From: Thuidium tamariscinum
Taxonomy: Eukaryota > Streptophyta > Bryopsida > Hypnales > Thuidiaceae
Direction of reading: 5' to 3'
DNA length: 64,000 nucleotides
Assembly: GCA_947034885.2 (NCBI GenBank)
Contig: OX344753.2
Location: 13,330,001 to 13,394,000 of the forward strand
Part shown: positions 46,750 to 58,192 of the stretch, one piece after another
How the letters are laid out: every line of letters begins with the position of its first letter
Numbering within the stretch: the first letter of the stretch is position 1
The notes under the pieces: model-generated
The model's database searches: none
The model's input: only the letters and a program-made list of their open reading frames with translations
What the model was told of the DNA's origin: nothing
Position numbers and translations under genes: made by a program

Positions 46750-49302
46750 TTGGGATACAGTGCATCAACAATTCAACACCTCATCATCATCTAAATCAAT
46801 TGGAGGAGCTATACAGATCTTCGATTGTACCTTTGAAGTGGAAACGATGCAAATCAACATAGCAAGTAGGGCTTCAAAAAAGGACTTACCCTCTTCCAAT
46901 GCTACGACATAGTCTCCAATAGCGTGACAAGCATAGATGGTCAAATCTGTAGAGATTATGAAAGTATAATAGTTAGGATTTTGCACAACTCATACAATGT
47001 AAAATACTCAACAATAGAGAAAACAAAGAAGAAAAATGACCTATAGCTGTCGTGTAGTCTATGATAATGTGACCATGTTAGGTGGTCCCCTCTATAAACA
47101 ATTGCATGAAGGTTCAAGCCTTTTCTTGAGGACTAGGGCATGGTGTCTTGCATTCAAGGTACCTTGCCTCAACTTAAAGATGAGCACTTGGCTAATTCTT
47201 CTCTTGAGATGGAATGAACATACAATTGATCGACAAACAATCAAGCCATGTATTCATAAGTTAGCCTTCACAATTGCTTTCTTTGCATACAACTCAAATT
47301 TAAAATATCTGAAAACATTATCATTCATTTAGCCATAGTAGTTGTGATTGAAAACCAAAAAAATCATTGATATAGTGAAAACTATCATCTTAAATGTAAA
47401 TATAGAAAAGACTAAGAGAGGGATAAGTTGCAATACCTATATAAGATTTGCCTCATGACGTTGGTGGAGCCCTTGAAGTCCTTAAACAAATCTGATTTTT
47501 TGAATGCATCAATTCCCTTGAAGACTTCTATGAAAGTGTGATTCCACAACTTCATATGCCAATTTTCTATATATTCTACAAGGGATTTTTGCTCTTGATC
47601 CACCTCTATATTCAATTGAATGTTATCTCACCAAATTATGTTCTCATACATTTCTAGAGTAGAATCTTCAATTTGCCAAAGAAACAAAAACAATAAGGTA
47701 AGTATTGGAAATAGTAGTCTAACCTTTGAATGAAGCTTTTCTTCATTAGTTCATCTTGAAGAGAAATGGCAAGCCGCTCAAATTGGACAGGAAGAATTGA
47801 GCCCCCTAAGCCACTTGACTTTTTGATTGGGACTTGCATTTGTAATGGCAATAAGCTAAAATTTGTTTAAGCTCAACTCTTCAACATAATACAAACTCCA
47901 ATGTTACTCAACCCAGGAATTACTACAAGAATTTTAATAGTATCCTCAATAACAACATTGCAAGGAATAAAATGCAGTGAAAGAACCCATGGAAGTACCT
48001 CTTTAAGCCAGTCATTCTCCAAGGGTGTATGAGCTACAAAAACAATCTTAGAAAGTTTTTTGTAGAGCTTCTTGGTTGATTCCTTTGTAGCCACCCACAT
48101 TGCCACTGCAATCCCTTAAACAGTCACCTCTTCTAAAGGTATTTCCTCGTGATAGTTGTAGACACTAGCATCTACCATTTTTGCGATCTCTTGCTACAAA
48201 ATGAAAATCATTAAAAACATATGAATAATCAATGTATAAAATAGAACAAAAAGGTTGTCACCTCAACAACAAAAACATACTAAAAAGAATGCAAAACAGT
48301 AAGGTAATGAAAGTCTTACTTGAAAAATGAAGGATGTAAAGACATCCAAAGGCATGAAATACCATATCTTTCAAGTATTCTATTGACATGCTTTCATATC
48401 TTTTGCACTCAAAAGTTCATTGAACTTGTCAATAGGCATAAACCCATACTTCTCAATATGATATAAAGTGTAAATTAGATTTGTCTTCACATGCAAATGA
48501 TGTGTGCCTATACAAAAGGTAAGATTCAACTAATTACCTCAAAGCAACTATAAATGAAACAAATTTTAAAAGTAATAAAAGAGAAAGAAACCTACTTATT
48601 AATATCTTGCATAACCAGTATCACTACACTAACTCAACCTCTTGTATCTAAGACAGTGAAGTCCACATAGATGTACCAATTCTTCTTTAATTTATAGAGT
48701 ACTTAGAATGACTTAATATGTCCCATTTGTGCAATACATCATTGATTTCCATCGCATGCATAGAACTTTGCATCCACCAAGTTTTTGAGCTCAAGTATAT
48801 TATTGAATAGGATGTTGAAATTATTATTCACAGTATTCCATAGGGAGCCCCATTTGTCCTTCTTAGCAACAGAAAACACTTCAAACTTCCCTTTTTCATG
48901 TGAAATCGAGACGTAGAATACTTGAGTGCCATCTTCATACCCTTGAATGAAGTCCTACTCAAGCTTTGTTATGTCACATAATAATGTAGGCCGTACTAAA
49001 GGCATTAGAACAAGATGACACAATGAAATTTTTAATTGTTAGAGGTTGTGTGGTTTCAATTTCAAACTAAATATTGTTGATACAAAATCCAAATTTTGCT
49101 TCTTGTAAATCGCATCTTCCTCGTCTTCCTCACCCCCCTTACCAATATCCATGCCTTGCACAGTGTCTTCTCTTACAACAATCAAAGTGTGTGCATTATA
49201 CAACTGTACATTATTCACAATGTCATTGATAGCCAATGACATTGGAGGATTACTATCATTTTGTGATGTAAAATTGTACAAGCTCAATATGAATAGAGTC
49301 AT
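46750..49302 (-). pseudogene. Decayed multi-exon gene of unrecognised family
   Basis: Protein-like segments follow one another on the minus strand, separated by AT-rich stretches with plausible splice sites. They include LVRPTLLCDITKLE, then YEDGTQVFYVSISHEKGKFE, WGSLWNTVN, HVKTNLIYTLYHIEKYGFM, QEIAKMVDASVYNYHEEI, FVAHTPLENDWLKEVLPW, IENWHMKLWNHTFIEV and finally ALEEGKSFFEALLAML. Acceptors such as CTTTTGTATAG (near 48508) and donors such as CAA|GTAAGA (near 48320) are still good. In-frame stops break at least the second, third and fourth blocks, and one frameshift is evident near 49.0 kb. I do not recognise the family. It could be a host gene family or the captured or encoded gene of a large transposon. 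Confidence 0.4.
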
Positions 49303-49800
49303 AACAATGTTGAATTTTCAACCAACCAATAAGACAAGAATATAGTAAATACATATGATTGTCATAAAATAATCTAGCGCAAGGATTAGACTCCAACCAA
49401 AATTAAAATCACTTTAGTAGGCTATCAATCAATGAAGTTCTCTAAAGCATATCAAACATCAAAAATTGCAATGTTTAAATAACAAATACAATTTTGAAGC
49501 ACTAAATACTAGTCATGATGAGTCCTAAAAGTTTACATCCTTTGTACATGTCTCTAAAAATATACAACAATATGAATAATAGTTCTCTAATCCATTGAAA
49601 AGCAAACAAGGAATAAGTTAAATGCATTTCTAATCTCTCTCAAGGTATAAAAATAGAGATTTATAGTTTAACAAATATTCTTCCAAATCTGCTTCAAATG
49701 ACCTTTGCAATGGTAGACCAACATCATCGTCTGGCAAGGATTTCTACAATACATTCCCTTAGATCAATGATATATGTTGCAAAAGAGAGACTACATATTT
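49303..49800. other. AT-rich stretch, no gene seen
   Basis: It lies between the decayed gene and the first palindromic core. No coding potential is visible. Confidence 0.5.
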
Positions 49801-49804
49801 CTTT

Positions 49805-51490
49805 TCTCGCTAGCGAGAGACATTATTTAGTGATGGAATGTTGGACTCGGGCAAAAAATGTAGAACAATCCTGTTTTATTTTCACAATGAACTGCTTATA
49901 TTTTGAAGTATTTTCCTCCTATAACTGCAAGGCAAGGCCATATGAATTTCTATCTCGGTGCCGAGATCTAATATAGCTATTTGCAATGTTGGAACTACAT
50001 TACTAGTCTGAAGCACTTGGTTTATTTTATTTACTCAAATCCAAACGGACTAATGCAAGAATTTGATAGACTTAGTTCCTATAGTCATAAGAAGAAAAAA
50101 CACTTCTTTTAATAGTTGTTTTTGGGATATATCGAGAGGCCTTTGGTAGGGAGGCTTTGAGCTTTTAAGTTTTTTTTTTGAGAATCCGTCCAATGATGGC
50201 TTGCTTCATCTATTTCTCCTACTATTTCCCCTAAACTATCACCCGACCCCTAAACTATTTTCTAATGGTATTCTAATGTTAGTCTTTAGTTTAGTCCTAA
50301 ACCAAGAGTTTAATTGAAAAATCAATTCCATATTTGAGCTCAAAAGCACTTCTTTGATCAAAATGAGTACAAACAAGACCCCCTTCCAAAACTGCCATGT
50401 GACACTTCTTACCTTGGATTCATAAAAAGTTACAAGCCCCCCCTCTCGGTGTCGAGAGGCTTATCTCAGAGGCCAAGGTTTGCGACACAACATACACAAT
50501 CACCACCAAGACCACAAACACAATCACAACACTATCAAACAATGATCACAATGATAGCTACAAGCTTTGGATTCACAAAAAAAAGCTTAAAAGGTCAAAG
50601 CCTTCCTTTAGCACAAGGCCTCTTTGTATCAAAAGTCCTTTCTTATAGGCCTACCTATGTAACAAAATAGCAACACATTATTCCCAAAAAACAAGACTTG
50701 ACTTTAGGAAGAGGTTTCCCTTATTCATTTTAATGAATTTCCAAATGATATTTCCAAGTTCAGTTTAACTTCATTCCAACATGTTCTCTCTGAATATATT
50801 GTCTCAGTAGCGAGAGGAGTCTGTTGCCTAAGGGTCTTTGGACCTAAAACTTAAATTGGGATATCCTTTTTGTGATGATTACAGAGTCTTTTAGGATTAC
50901 ATTCTTAGTTTTTTCAAAGATGATCTCAAAAACATATGCCTTTTTAGAGAACATAAGAATTTTAGTTTGAAAAGTTTGATTTAGGATACTTATACCATAG
51001 ATTTTGCAAAGAAATTATTTTTCTTTACAGAAATTGATTATAACTTGAGAGTCCATTTTTACAACCTAAGGCTCTAAAATTTCTCATTTTGGTATTTGAG
51101 AGAGTTTTTCTTGAAGAAACTATTGCATATTTGTACATGAGATTCTAGAAACTAAATTACTAATTCATATTGAACCTGGCTCATAAAAATGTCATTGCGA
51201 CTTATGAAACCACATAGAAAGCTCTTGGTAGTGAGAGAACTTTTATGATCACTTGACCTTGCAGATTTTTTAGCTATTTGGGCCTCTATTGTTGCAAGGT
51301 AGCAGTTGTGAATTCTTTATCTTGGTACTGAGAGATTCTTGTTAGGTGCAAAAGTTGGGCTAGATTTGAATAAGGTTAGGGTGGGATGAGTTAATGATTT
51401 CAATTTTTTTTAATATAATGGACAAAGACTAATTTGAAAATGTTTTCATTGCATTAGACCTTTTAAAAGAGTGTTTTATCTTGGTAGTGA
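49805..51490. repeat. Dispersed copies of a palindromic core (CTCTYGGTACCRAGAG-like)
   Basis: Self-complementary or nearly self-complementary cores recur without fixed spacing: 49805-49818 (TCTCGCTAGCGAGA, perfect), 49953-49966 (TCTCGGTGCCGAGA), 50442-50459 (CCTCTCGGTGTCGAGAGG), 50802-50816, 51222-51237 (CTCTTGGTAGTGAGAG), 51320-51335 and about 51478. The outer CTC...GAG arms are kept while the centre varies. The surroundings are AT-rich and non-coding. The cores match those of the tandem array that follows. Confidence 0.7.
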
Positions 51491-51599
51491 ATGCTATCCA
51501 AATTTTAAAACTACTCATTCTTGCACATTTTAATTGGTGATCCCGATGAGTAATTGATGAGAGTAATTGCAAAATAAATATTACAATTATATTGCCACC

Positions 51600-52285
51600 A
51601 TTGTCACCCTAGCTCCTTCTTGGATAAGTGGTCCGACTATTGTCAACCCAATTTCTTCTCTTGGTACCGAGAGATCTTCCCCCATTGGGACAAGTCGCGA
51701 ACATCGGAACCCTAAGACCTTCTTATAATACCAAAAGTTGAATATCTAGGGGTCATCTTGCAAGAACCAACACCTATTTGGGTACGAAGAGCAACAAGTC
51801 ACTTTGTTTAAGCTGCAAGCATCAACACCCTAAGCACATCTCTTGGTACGTAAAACACACTCACTCCCGTCAACCTTACAGTATTTGAACCACAACCACA
51901 TCTCTTGATGCCAATAGCTTAATCTCATGCTAGTTGCACTACCAATATAGGTACGATGGTCACATCTCTTTGTATTGAGAGCTCAAACAATTTCCAGTAT
52001 TGTAGTAAGAATTGACACCCAAATCACTTGTCTTGATACCGGGACTGCAATCCTTCTCCGTTGATGTTGCAAAAATCAACACCCATGGAAGTTGTCTCGG
52101 TACCGAGAGCACAATTTTGCTCTCATTACATTGTGATTTTTGTCACCCTAGTCGACTCTCTTAGTATTGAGAGCACATACTTACTCAAGGAAAGCAGTGA
52201 GAATTGACAACTTAAGAACATCTCTTGGTACCAAGAGGTCGATGACACTTGAGTCATTATTGGGCTTCGTGGGGTCCTTTTGGGG
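51600..52285. repeat. 64-bp minisatellite with palindromic core
   Basis: Cores start at 51658, about 51717, about 51776, 51840, 51902, 51966, 52030, 52094, 52158 and 52222. The spacings are 59, 59, 64, 62 and then 64 five times. The best cores are perfect palindromes: TCTCGGTACCGAGA (52095-52108) and CTCTTGGTACCAAGAG (52222-52237). Between cores a degenerate common text recurs (about 20 bases with AATCAACACCC and a CACATC or similar lead-in). Arms covary in places; for example CTCTTAGTATTGAGAG at 52158 keeps pairing with a changed centre. Confidence 0.75.
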
Positions 52286-52289
52286 ATCA

Positions 52290-52890
52290 AATTTTCACAC
52301 AAAGCCCACAACCAAGTCGGTGTGAGCAAATTTTGCAACGGTCCTCACAAAAACAAGGATGTGTAGCAATTCCAAAACTTACCCTCACCTTACATGAGGC
52401 GTAGAAAGAAAAAACTTGCATCTAATGAGCCTGCATCTAGTAATGAAATATTAACACTTACTACAGTCTCTAGTTGATAAGTAGTTTGGATCGCCTTCAG
52501 TTGTAGTAGTTGCTTCTATAGAGATGTTGACCTCCAAATCTAATGCACCTATGGTATAAGTGCCATTTCTTTGAATTGTGAAAGTTGAAGTAGAAAGTCC
52601 AATTGAGTCAATTGATGTACATGATTGTTTTGGTATCAATTCTGCAAAATGAAAATTTTTAGTTTGATAATTGAGTTATCAAGAAACTCAAAGGACAAGC
52701 CAATATATGTTTGCCCTCATTCTTCTACATCTTACATGACAAATGCTTCTAGGTAGTCGGTTTCAGCACAATTTGGTGGTGCATGTGACAATAGTGTTGG
52801 TAGTTCAATTCTATCACATCTTCTATTCTATCTAATTGGTCGAGAAGTTTTCTATTGTAATGCAAGGCTTGAGAAAGTTAGGGTCTATTT
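52290..52890. other. Stretch between the minisatellite and a decayed transposase-like region
   Basis: Short chance frames only (for example 62 codons, minus, 52451-52639), with no recognisable domain. Confidence 0.4.
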
Positions 52891-52894
52891 GTGG

Positions 52895-54562
52895 ATTCAA
52901 AAACAAACTTGCTTCTCTTGATTTTGATTCCTTAAACTACTATAAGGTTCAATTTCTTTCAACTACTTTTAATGGTGACATTGTGTTTGAGTTGCCACCT
53001 AATGTTAGTCAATAGCATCTTGTAGTTCTTTTAGAAACATGAATGGCATGGATAAATGCTACAATGGACATATATGGTATTGGACTATAATCTCTAATAT
53101 TTACAATGATCTTAGTTTAAAATTCAAAAAGTTAGTTATTCATCTTATGTTGGTCATTTGACATGCACAAACATTACATGTGACTACTTGAAGCAATGTT
53201 CAAAGAGAAATGAAATTGAGTGGTCATATAACACAAGTACTTCCTTTCTAGTAGGCACAATTTTCTCAAAAGACTCAATATTAGACTATAAAATTTGTAA
53301 GGTGCCTTCTACTTGCATAAATTTTTGCAATGACAAAATTTATTATGTTATAGGTTCAACTAACATGACATGGGCTTGCATTCATCTAGGTAGTCATAGT
53401 CATCTAGAAGGAAATCGTTTGTGTAGGAATTCCATAGTCACCGTGTGAGGACTTATTGCTCAAGAGGTTGCTAAGATCCCTACAACAAAAACATTAGCCA
53501 TTGCTTTGGCTATTGGCAAGGAGTTTTTGGACACATTCCTAGCTTGTATACAAAGGAAAGGAACCTAAAGAAATGCTTCAAGTGAGGTCATTGATGCCTT
53601 TATAGACAAGTTTCAAGTTTTTAGTTCTTGAAATGTTAGAAACATTATTACCTTCTTCTATAGCACTAGCATAGAAAAGAGGGAGATTTACTACATATTT
53701 GCTATGAAGAAGCAAGCAAAGATTGAATACATTCACAATAGTGTGTTTTCAGGCCAAGGTCAAGAAAAAAAGTATTTGTTTAAGATGCTTGTCAATCTTG
53801 TAAGGTAAATGCAACTAGAGCAAGATATTAAAAATTATTGGCTTATGTTCAATCATATAAGACATGTGAATTGTAAAGGGGTGAACCATCATTCAGATAA
53901 GGTCAATTTTTCTTATCCTTGAGAGCAAATGAGATTTATAGAAGTCCCTCTGAAAGCAATTTCCATACATGTCTCTTGACCAATACATCACGTGAAACAT
54001 GTTTTAGGGACAAATTGCAACCCTTCTGAGTAGCACAGAGCCTACATATATGTGAAGTTCAAAAAAAATGGTCATGTCATTCATTCATAGATGGGGTGAA
54101 GTGCAAGAGGATCATAATTAGAGGCTCCAAAGCCATTGCTACTCCGTTGTATAAAGGTCAGAAGCAAGAGTTTAAAGGAACAAGAATAGAAACAAATGAA
54201 TTTATCATTTTGCCCATATGACATCAACCATTAGGTGATGGGTTTGAGGAAGTCTCATGTATTAAATTGACCACAAATTTCCAAGATTTGGCTAGTAATG
54301 ATTGGTACTACCCTAACTATCGATAAAATTATATTCTTTGAAGAGGTGGGGTTCCACCTTTAGGAATGACCATCCTTGTCTTTGTAACACCTATTCACAT
54401 CCTCAAAACTATTTAAAATTATTGAATAGACTTACAGAAGACCCTTTCATGCTGACACACTTCTACGCATTTGCAATGAGAAGAGCATTTACAAGAATGA
54501 AAAGATATCTACTAATGATCATCGAAATCAATGGGAGAGTGCTTGAAAATGTCGAAAAGTGA
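52895..54562 (+). pseudogene. Decayed transposase-like coding region
   Basis: The best-preserved part is 53130-53448 (plus). It includes TCTNITCDYLKQC, a spacer with ICKVPSTCINFC, then WACIHLGSHSHLEGNRLC. The Cys pairs followed by H-x-H resemble the C2-HxH zinc-binding modules at the N-termini of Mutator-type and related plant transposases. Later blocks (KQAKIEYIHNSVFSGQGQ; GDGFEEVSCIKLTTNFQDLA; 54338-54562) lie in several frames with many stops. Identification as a transposase is inference from the motif type and the repetitive neighbourhood; no catalytic triad is visible. Confidence 0.3.
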
Positions 54563-54569
54563 CGAAGGC

Positions 54570-56348
54570 TATTCTAGTAGTGAACATCTTGCCATACTTG
54601 GGACTTGGATGTGTCATTACACTACAATCTGACGTAGAACCTCACCACATGGTTAATCGGGTGACTCTCTCAAATTTCCTGGCTTGCACTTGCTTATACT
54701 TTACTAGCATAATATCTACATCTAATAGAAAGTGAAGAAAATATGTGAACTACAAACATCTATATTATAATTTCCATTATTTATATAAGGTAGACTTTAA
54801 CAAGGACAAGTTCATTCATGTCCCAAGCTCAACATGAATGAGGTGATGAACATTCTTAATTGAGAAGGCAAGGATGATAAAGCTAAAGATATAGTATTGT
54901 ATTATGAATGAAGAATGGATGAATTACTCCAATATGCTATTTGTTTGAGTGTTTGTATATCCAATTAGCAACTAATACTTATTATATATTTTGCACTTTC
55001 GATTTACTTTTTATTTCTTAGATGTCTTACATGTGCAACATGTTTTCAGATACTGTCTTTTATTTTGACCAATGTCAAAACATGGAATGATAAATACTTA
55101 GTTTGCGCGCAAAAGTATATTCTTAATTCTAACCCTAGAATGACTTTGAAAGGGATTTTTGTAGAGGCCCATGTGGCACCAAGACTACATTTTTAATGAA
55201 TTTATAGCCCTAAAATAACTAAGTTTTTTATAACCTAAGGTCTTTCATATCATTTATTATCTTTTTGTAATTGGAGTTATAGTTCCACACCTTCATATGG
55301 CATCTTGGTACCCAAATTAATTTGAGGTTGATCTTTTCTCTTAGCAAACCTAAATATTTTTTTCTTCAAGAGATTGAATAATAGGAGTAGATTCATTTTC
55401 CTAATGAATAACCAATGATAGGAGTGGGGCTTCTTTATTATGAACATGTAGATTCCTTCAATGACAAATGATTTCCAATGACAGTAGGCAAGGGATTTAG
55501 ACTTTAGAATCTAGACACCTAATGTCGCATCGTTCAAAATATTACACGTTATATTTTGATACTAAATTAATTTCATTTATGCAAATTAAACCCTTCAAAT
55601 ATTATAGATCTTGGTACTAAAATTAGTTATAGAAATTTATAGTTCTATAAAATACATATGATAATGATTATTTTTGTAAAAGTTATATAAGTTGTAGAAT
55701 AAGATAGTCAATCATATTCTAACCCATTCATTCATCCATTGTGGTAAGACAATGACAACTTTTCTACGGTAATAGGTCCACGGTAATAGGTCAACATTTT
55801 CATGTTCAGTTATTTAAAATGTTTAGATTTTTCTTAAAACATTGGAAAACTTGCAACTTTTTTATAGCACATGTTTGGGCTCACAAAAGGTATGCTCACA
55901 ACTCTTGAGCTCACGCTTTTAGGCTCACAAACTAGCGTCGTTGAAAAGAAAGGTTGTTTCCAAATTCAATTTTTACTTTGTATGAAAAAAATGTTTTTAC
56001 AAAAATCATTATCACACAAAGTACTCCATTCATCACTATAAATATAAATACCCAAGCACTTAGAGATTGATAGCTTGCAAGGGAAATCAACCTATAAGAG
56101 ACACAATTCTAAACATGCCTTTTTTAGTCCCAAAAAATCTTTTTGTATAATACATGTGTCTTATGAATTGCACTATACAAGAAGTGTCATTCCATTGGGC
56201 TTGTCCATAGTTGTATCCTATGATAGGTTGACTTACTTCAATAGTTACAACATTCAATGAGTATAAGGATTTTAAACTATTAGAAAATGTCATCATCACA
56301 AAAAGGGTAGCAGTTTTTGCCCCCCTCCTAAATACTAATGGATAAGTT
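54570..56348. other. AT-rich intergenic stretch, no gene seen
   Basis: No open frame with protein-like composition. A word containing AGGCTCACAAACTAGC near 55921-55936 is weakly similar, inverted, to a word near 46.14 kb, perhaps a further degenerate repeat. Confidence 0.5.
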
Positions 56349-56613
56349 CATTAGAGGAGAGCTGAGGCTATTGGAAGACTGCGAGTTCCCGAACTATGAG
56401 AACACAATTTCTACCGCATGAATAGGAATCCTACGTAGTCAAGAGAGTGCCACGTCATTAAAAAAAATTAGACTTTTTTCATATTTTAGGACCCCAAATT
56501 TTATTTATTTATTTTATGGGAAAATGTTGGCTTGACAGTGGCCAACAACTATAGGAATAGTTTCAGGAACAACTTTGAAACGACCCTTTGGAGGCTTCAA
56601 CTCTCCTCTAATG
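56349..56613. mobile_element. MITE, CATTAGAGG family, copy 2
   Basis: The left end is CATTAGAGGAGAGCTGAGGC. The reverse complement of the right end is CATTAGAGGAGAGTTGAAGC. The 265-bp length and layout match the copy at 6647-6915, including GCCACGTCA on the left side and a right part with a GGxAxxxxTxxxGGAACA-type word. It is non-coding. Confidence 0.75.
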
Positions 56614-56614
56614 T

Positions 56615-57086
56615 TCTTTTTTAATACTTAAAAGATCGAGTCAATTATTATATTGATAATCCTAGTATTGTTTTATTTTTCTATATTAATTAAAATAATG
56701 TTCTACTAATTCTACCTTACTACAAATAAAAACACCTAAAATTACTCAAATAAGCATTTTGAATATGCATCCTATTACATAAAGACTTTTAATAAAAATC
56801 ACTCTTTGGCTTCTCCATAATGATGTATCAAATTGGTTCCATATCAAGCCATATACAAAACATCATAAATGCAAATGAACCCCCTTTAATATATTAACCA
56901 TTTTATGATAATATATTAGATCAGTCTTGGACTTACTCTTATTAGAAACTACACTAAATGATAAAATTAGATTACCTAACACAAAATTCTTGACATCCTT
57001 GACATTCTACATTGTATAAATATATAAAGTTACTATAGGACAATGCAGTAATATAGGAACTACAAGTCGAACTTGGATTAGTGCAT
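56615..57086. other. AT-rich spacer between two MITEs
   Basis: No coding potential or further recognised repeat. Confidence 0.5.
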
Positions 57087-57352
57087 TAAGGTGGAAGCAC
57101 CACTTTTTGGTATTGTGCCTAATAACTATTACTAGTTTATTCAAATTTTCATATAATCTTCTTAGCAAGTGAAAGCACATTCCAATGCACCAAAAAACAC
57201 AACATTTAGATACAATATGCAAAAGTTATTAAGGTTCGAAGTTTGTTTCAAAAAGCACTCCAACCAAATAGGTACATAGCGTAATTCAAAAATGTACATC
57301 AACTATAGATGGCACTAATAGGTCAAGTGCACTTTTAGGTGTCCCCACCTTA
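57087..57352. mobile_element. TAAGGT-family MITE, copy 2, uninterrupted
   Basis: The left end is TAAGGTGGAAGCACC. The reverse complement of the right end is TAAGGTGGGGACACCTAAAA. Read on the minus strand it aligns with both halves of the copy at 18870-19906. Shared text includes AATAACTTTTGCATAT, the TTTGGTGC-TTGGAA block and GCTTTCACTT, where the other copy carries the 756-bp insertion. At 266 bp it shows the original form of that locus. Confidence 0.78.
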
Positions 57353-58192
57353 GTTCTTTGGGACACAGGAGTCGTGACATGGAGGCAACCTAATTGTTAA
57401 TGCAACCCAATTTCACTATTTAGTGTACATTATTTGAATTTTTACATGATTACAATATATTTCCCCGATTCGACTCCAGATGAAGTGTCGCTCTCTTGTG
57501 GTTGAAGGATGCCAGCATATCTCACAGTCCAAGGCTAAGAATTTCTTAACTCACAGACAAAGAGATGAAAGAGGAGTGATTAATCAGGAATTGAACCAAA
57601 GTGAAATCGCCATGTTTGCGACATCTTACAAACGCTGCGCTGTATATTTCTCTCATAAAGGTGTGGGTTCCCGATCAGAAACAAAACACAAGAGTTAAGC
57701 AGAAGATATTTGATCAAGTCAACATCGAAGCACTTCCAAAAGAAAATCAGGAGTTTAAAATGAGTATCAGGAGACTCTCATGCAATTATGTTTAGCAGGC
57801 GTACGAAATAACAAAAATAACCTGCAAGACCTGTGCTAAAAGGCAACAATGACAACGCTAGAAAACTACCACGACAATGAAACAGATCTCATCACCCTGA
57901 CAACATCGTGATTTCAACTGGTGCACCAATCACACTGTACCTGGGGTAAGCTTCGGATTGTCACGCCTTTCATCACCACCTATGTAAAAAAATCATACAG
58001 AAGAGAAAGATTTTAATCTCCAAAAACCCTGCCTGAGTGGAAAGTAACAACACATTCCCAAAGTCCTAATGCTGCCGTTGATCTTTACTCTTCCTTCATG
58101 CCGCCTTCCCGCTCTCTACAATCACAAGGCTGGCGAGTTCAAGGCACACTGCAGTATTACAGGGGGCACTACATACAGGACACATATACAAA
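57353..58192. other. Spacer and 3' flank of the FLK-like gene
   Basis: Two overlapping plus-strand frames (57480-57698 and 57601-57795, 72 and 64 codons) have no recognisable domain. The right part is probably the 3' UTR of the minus-strand KH gene. Confidence 0.45.

Noticed and set aside
51600..52285. CRISPR-like array
   Set aside because: The genome is eukaryotic, the whole 64-bp unit is repeated in degenerate form rather than identical repeats with unique spacers, and no cas genes are present.
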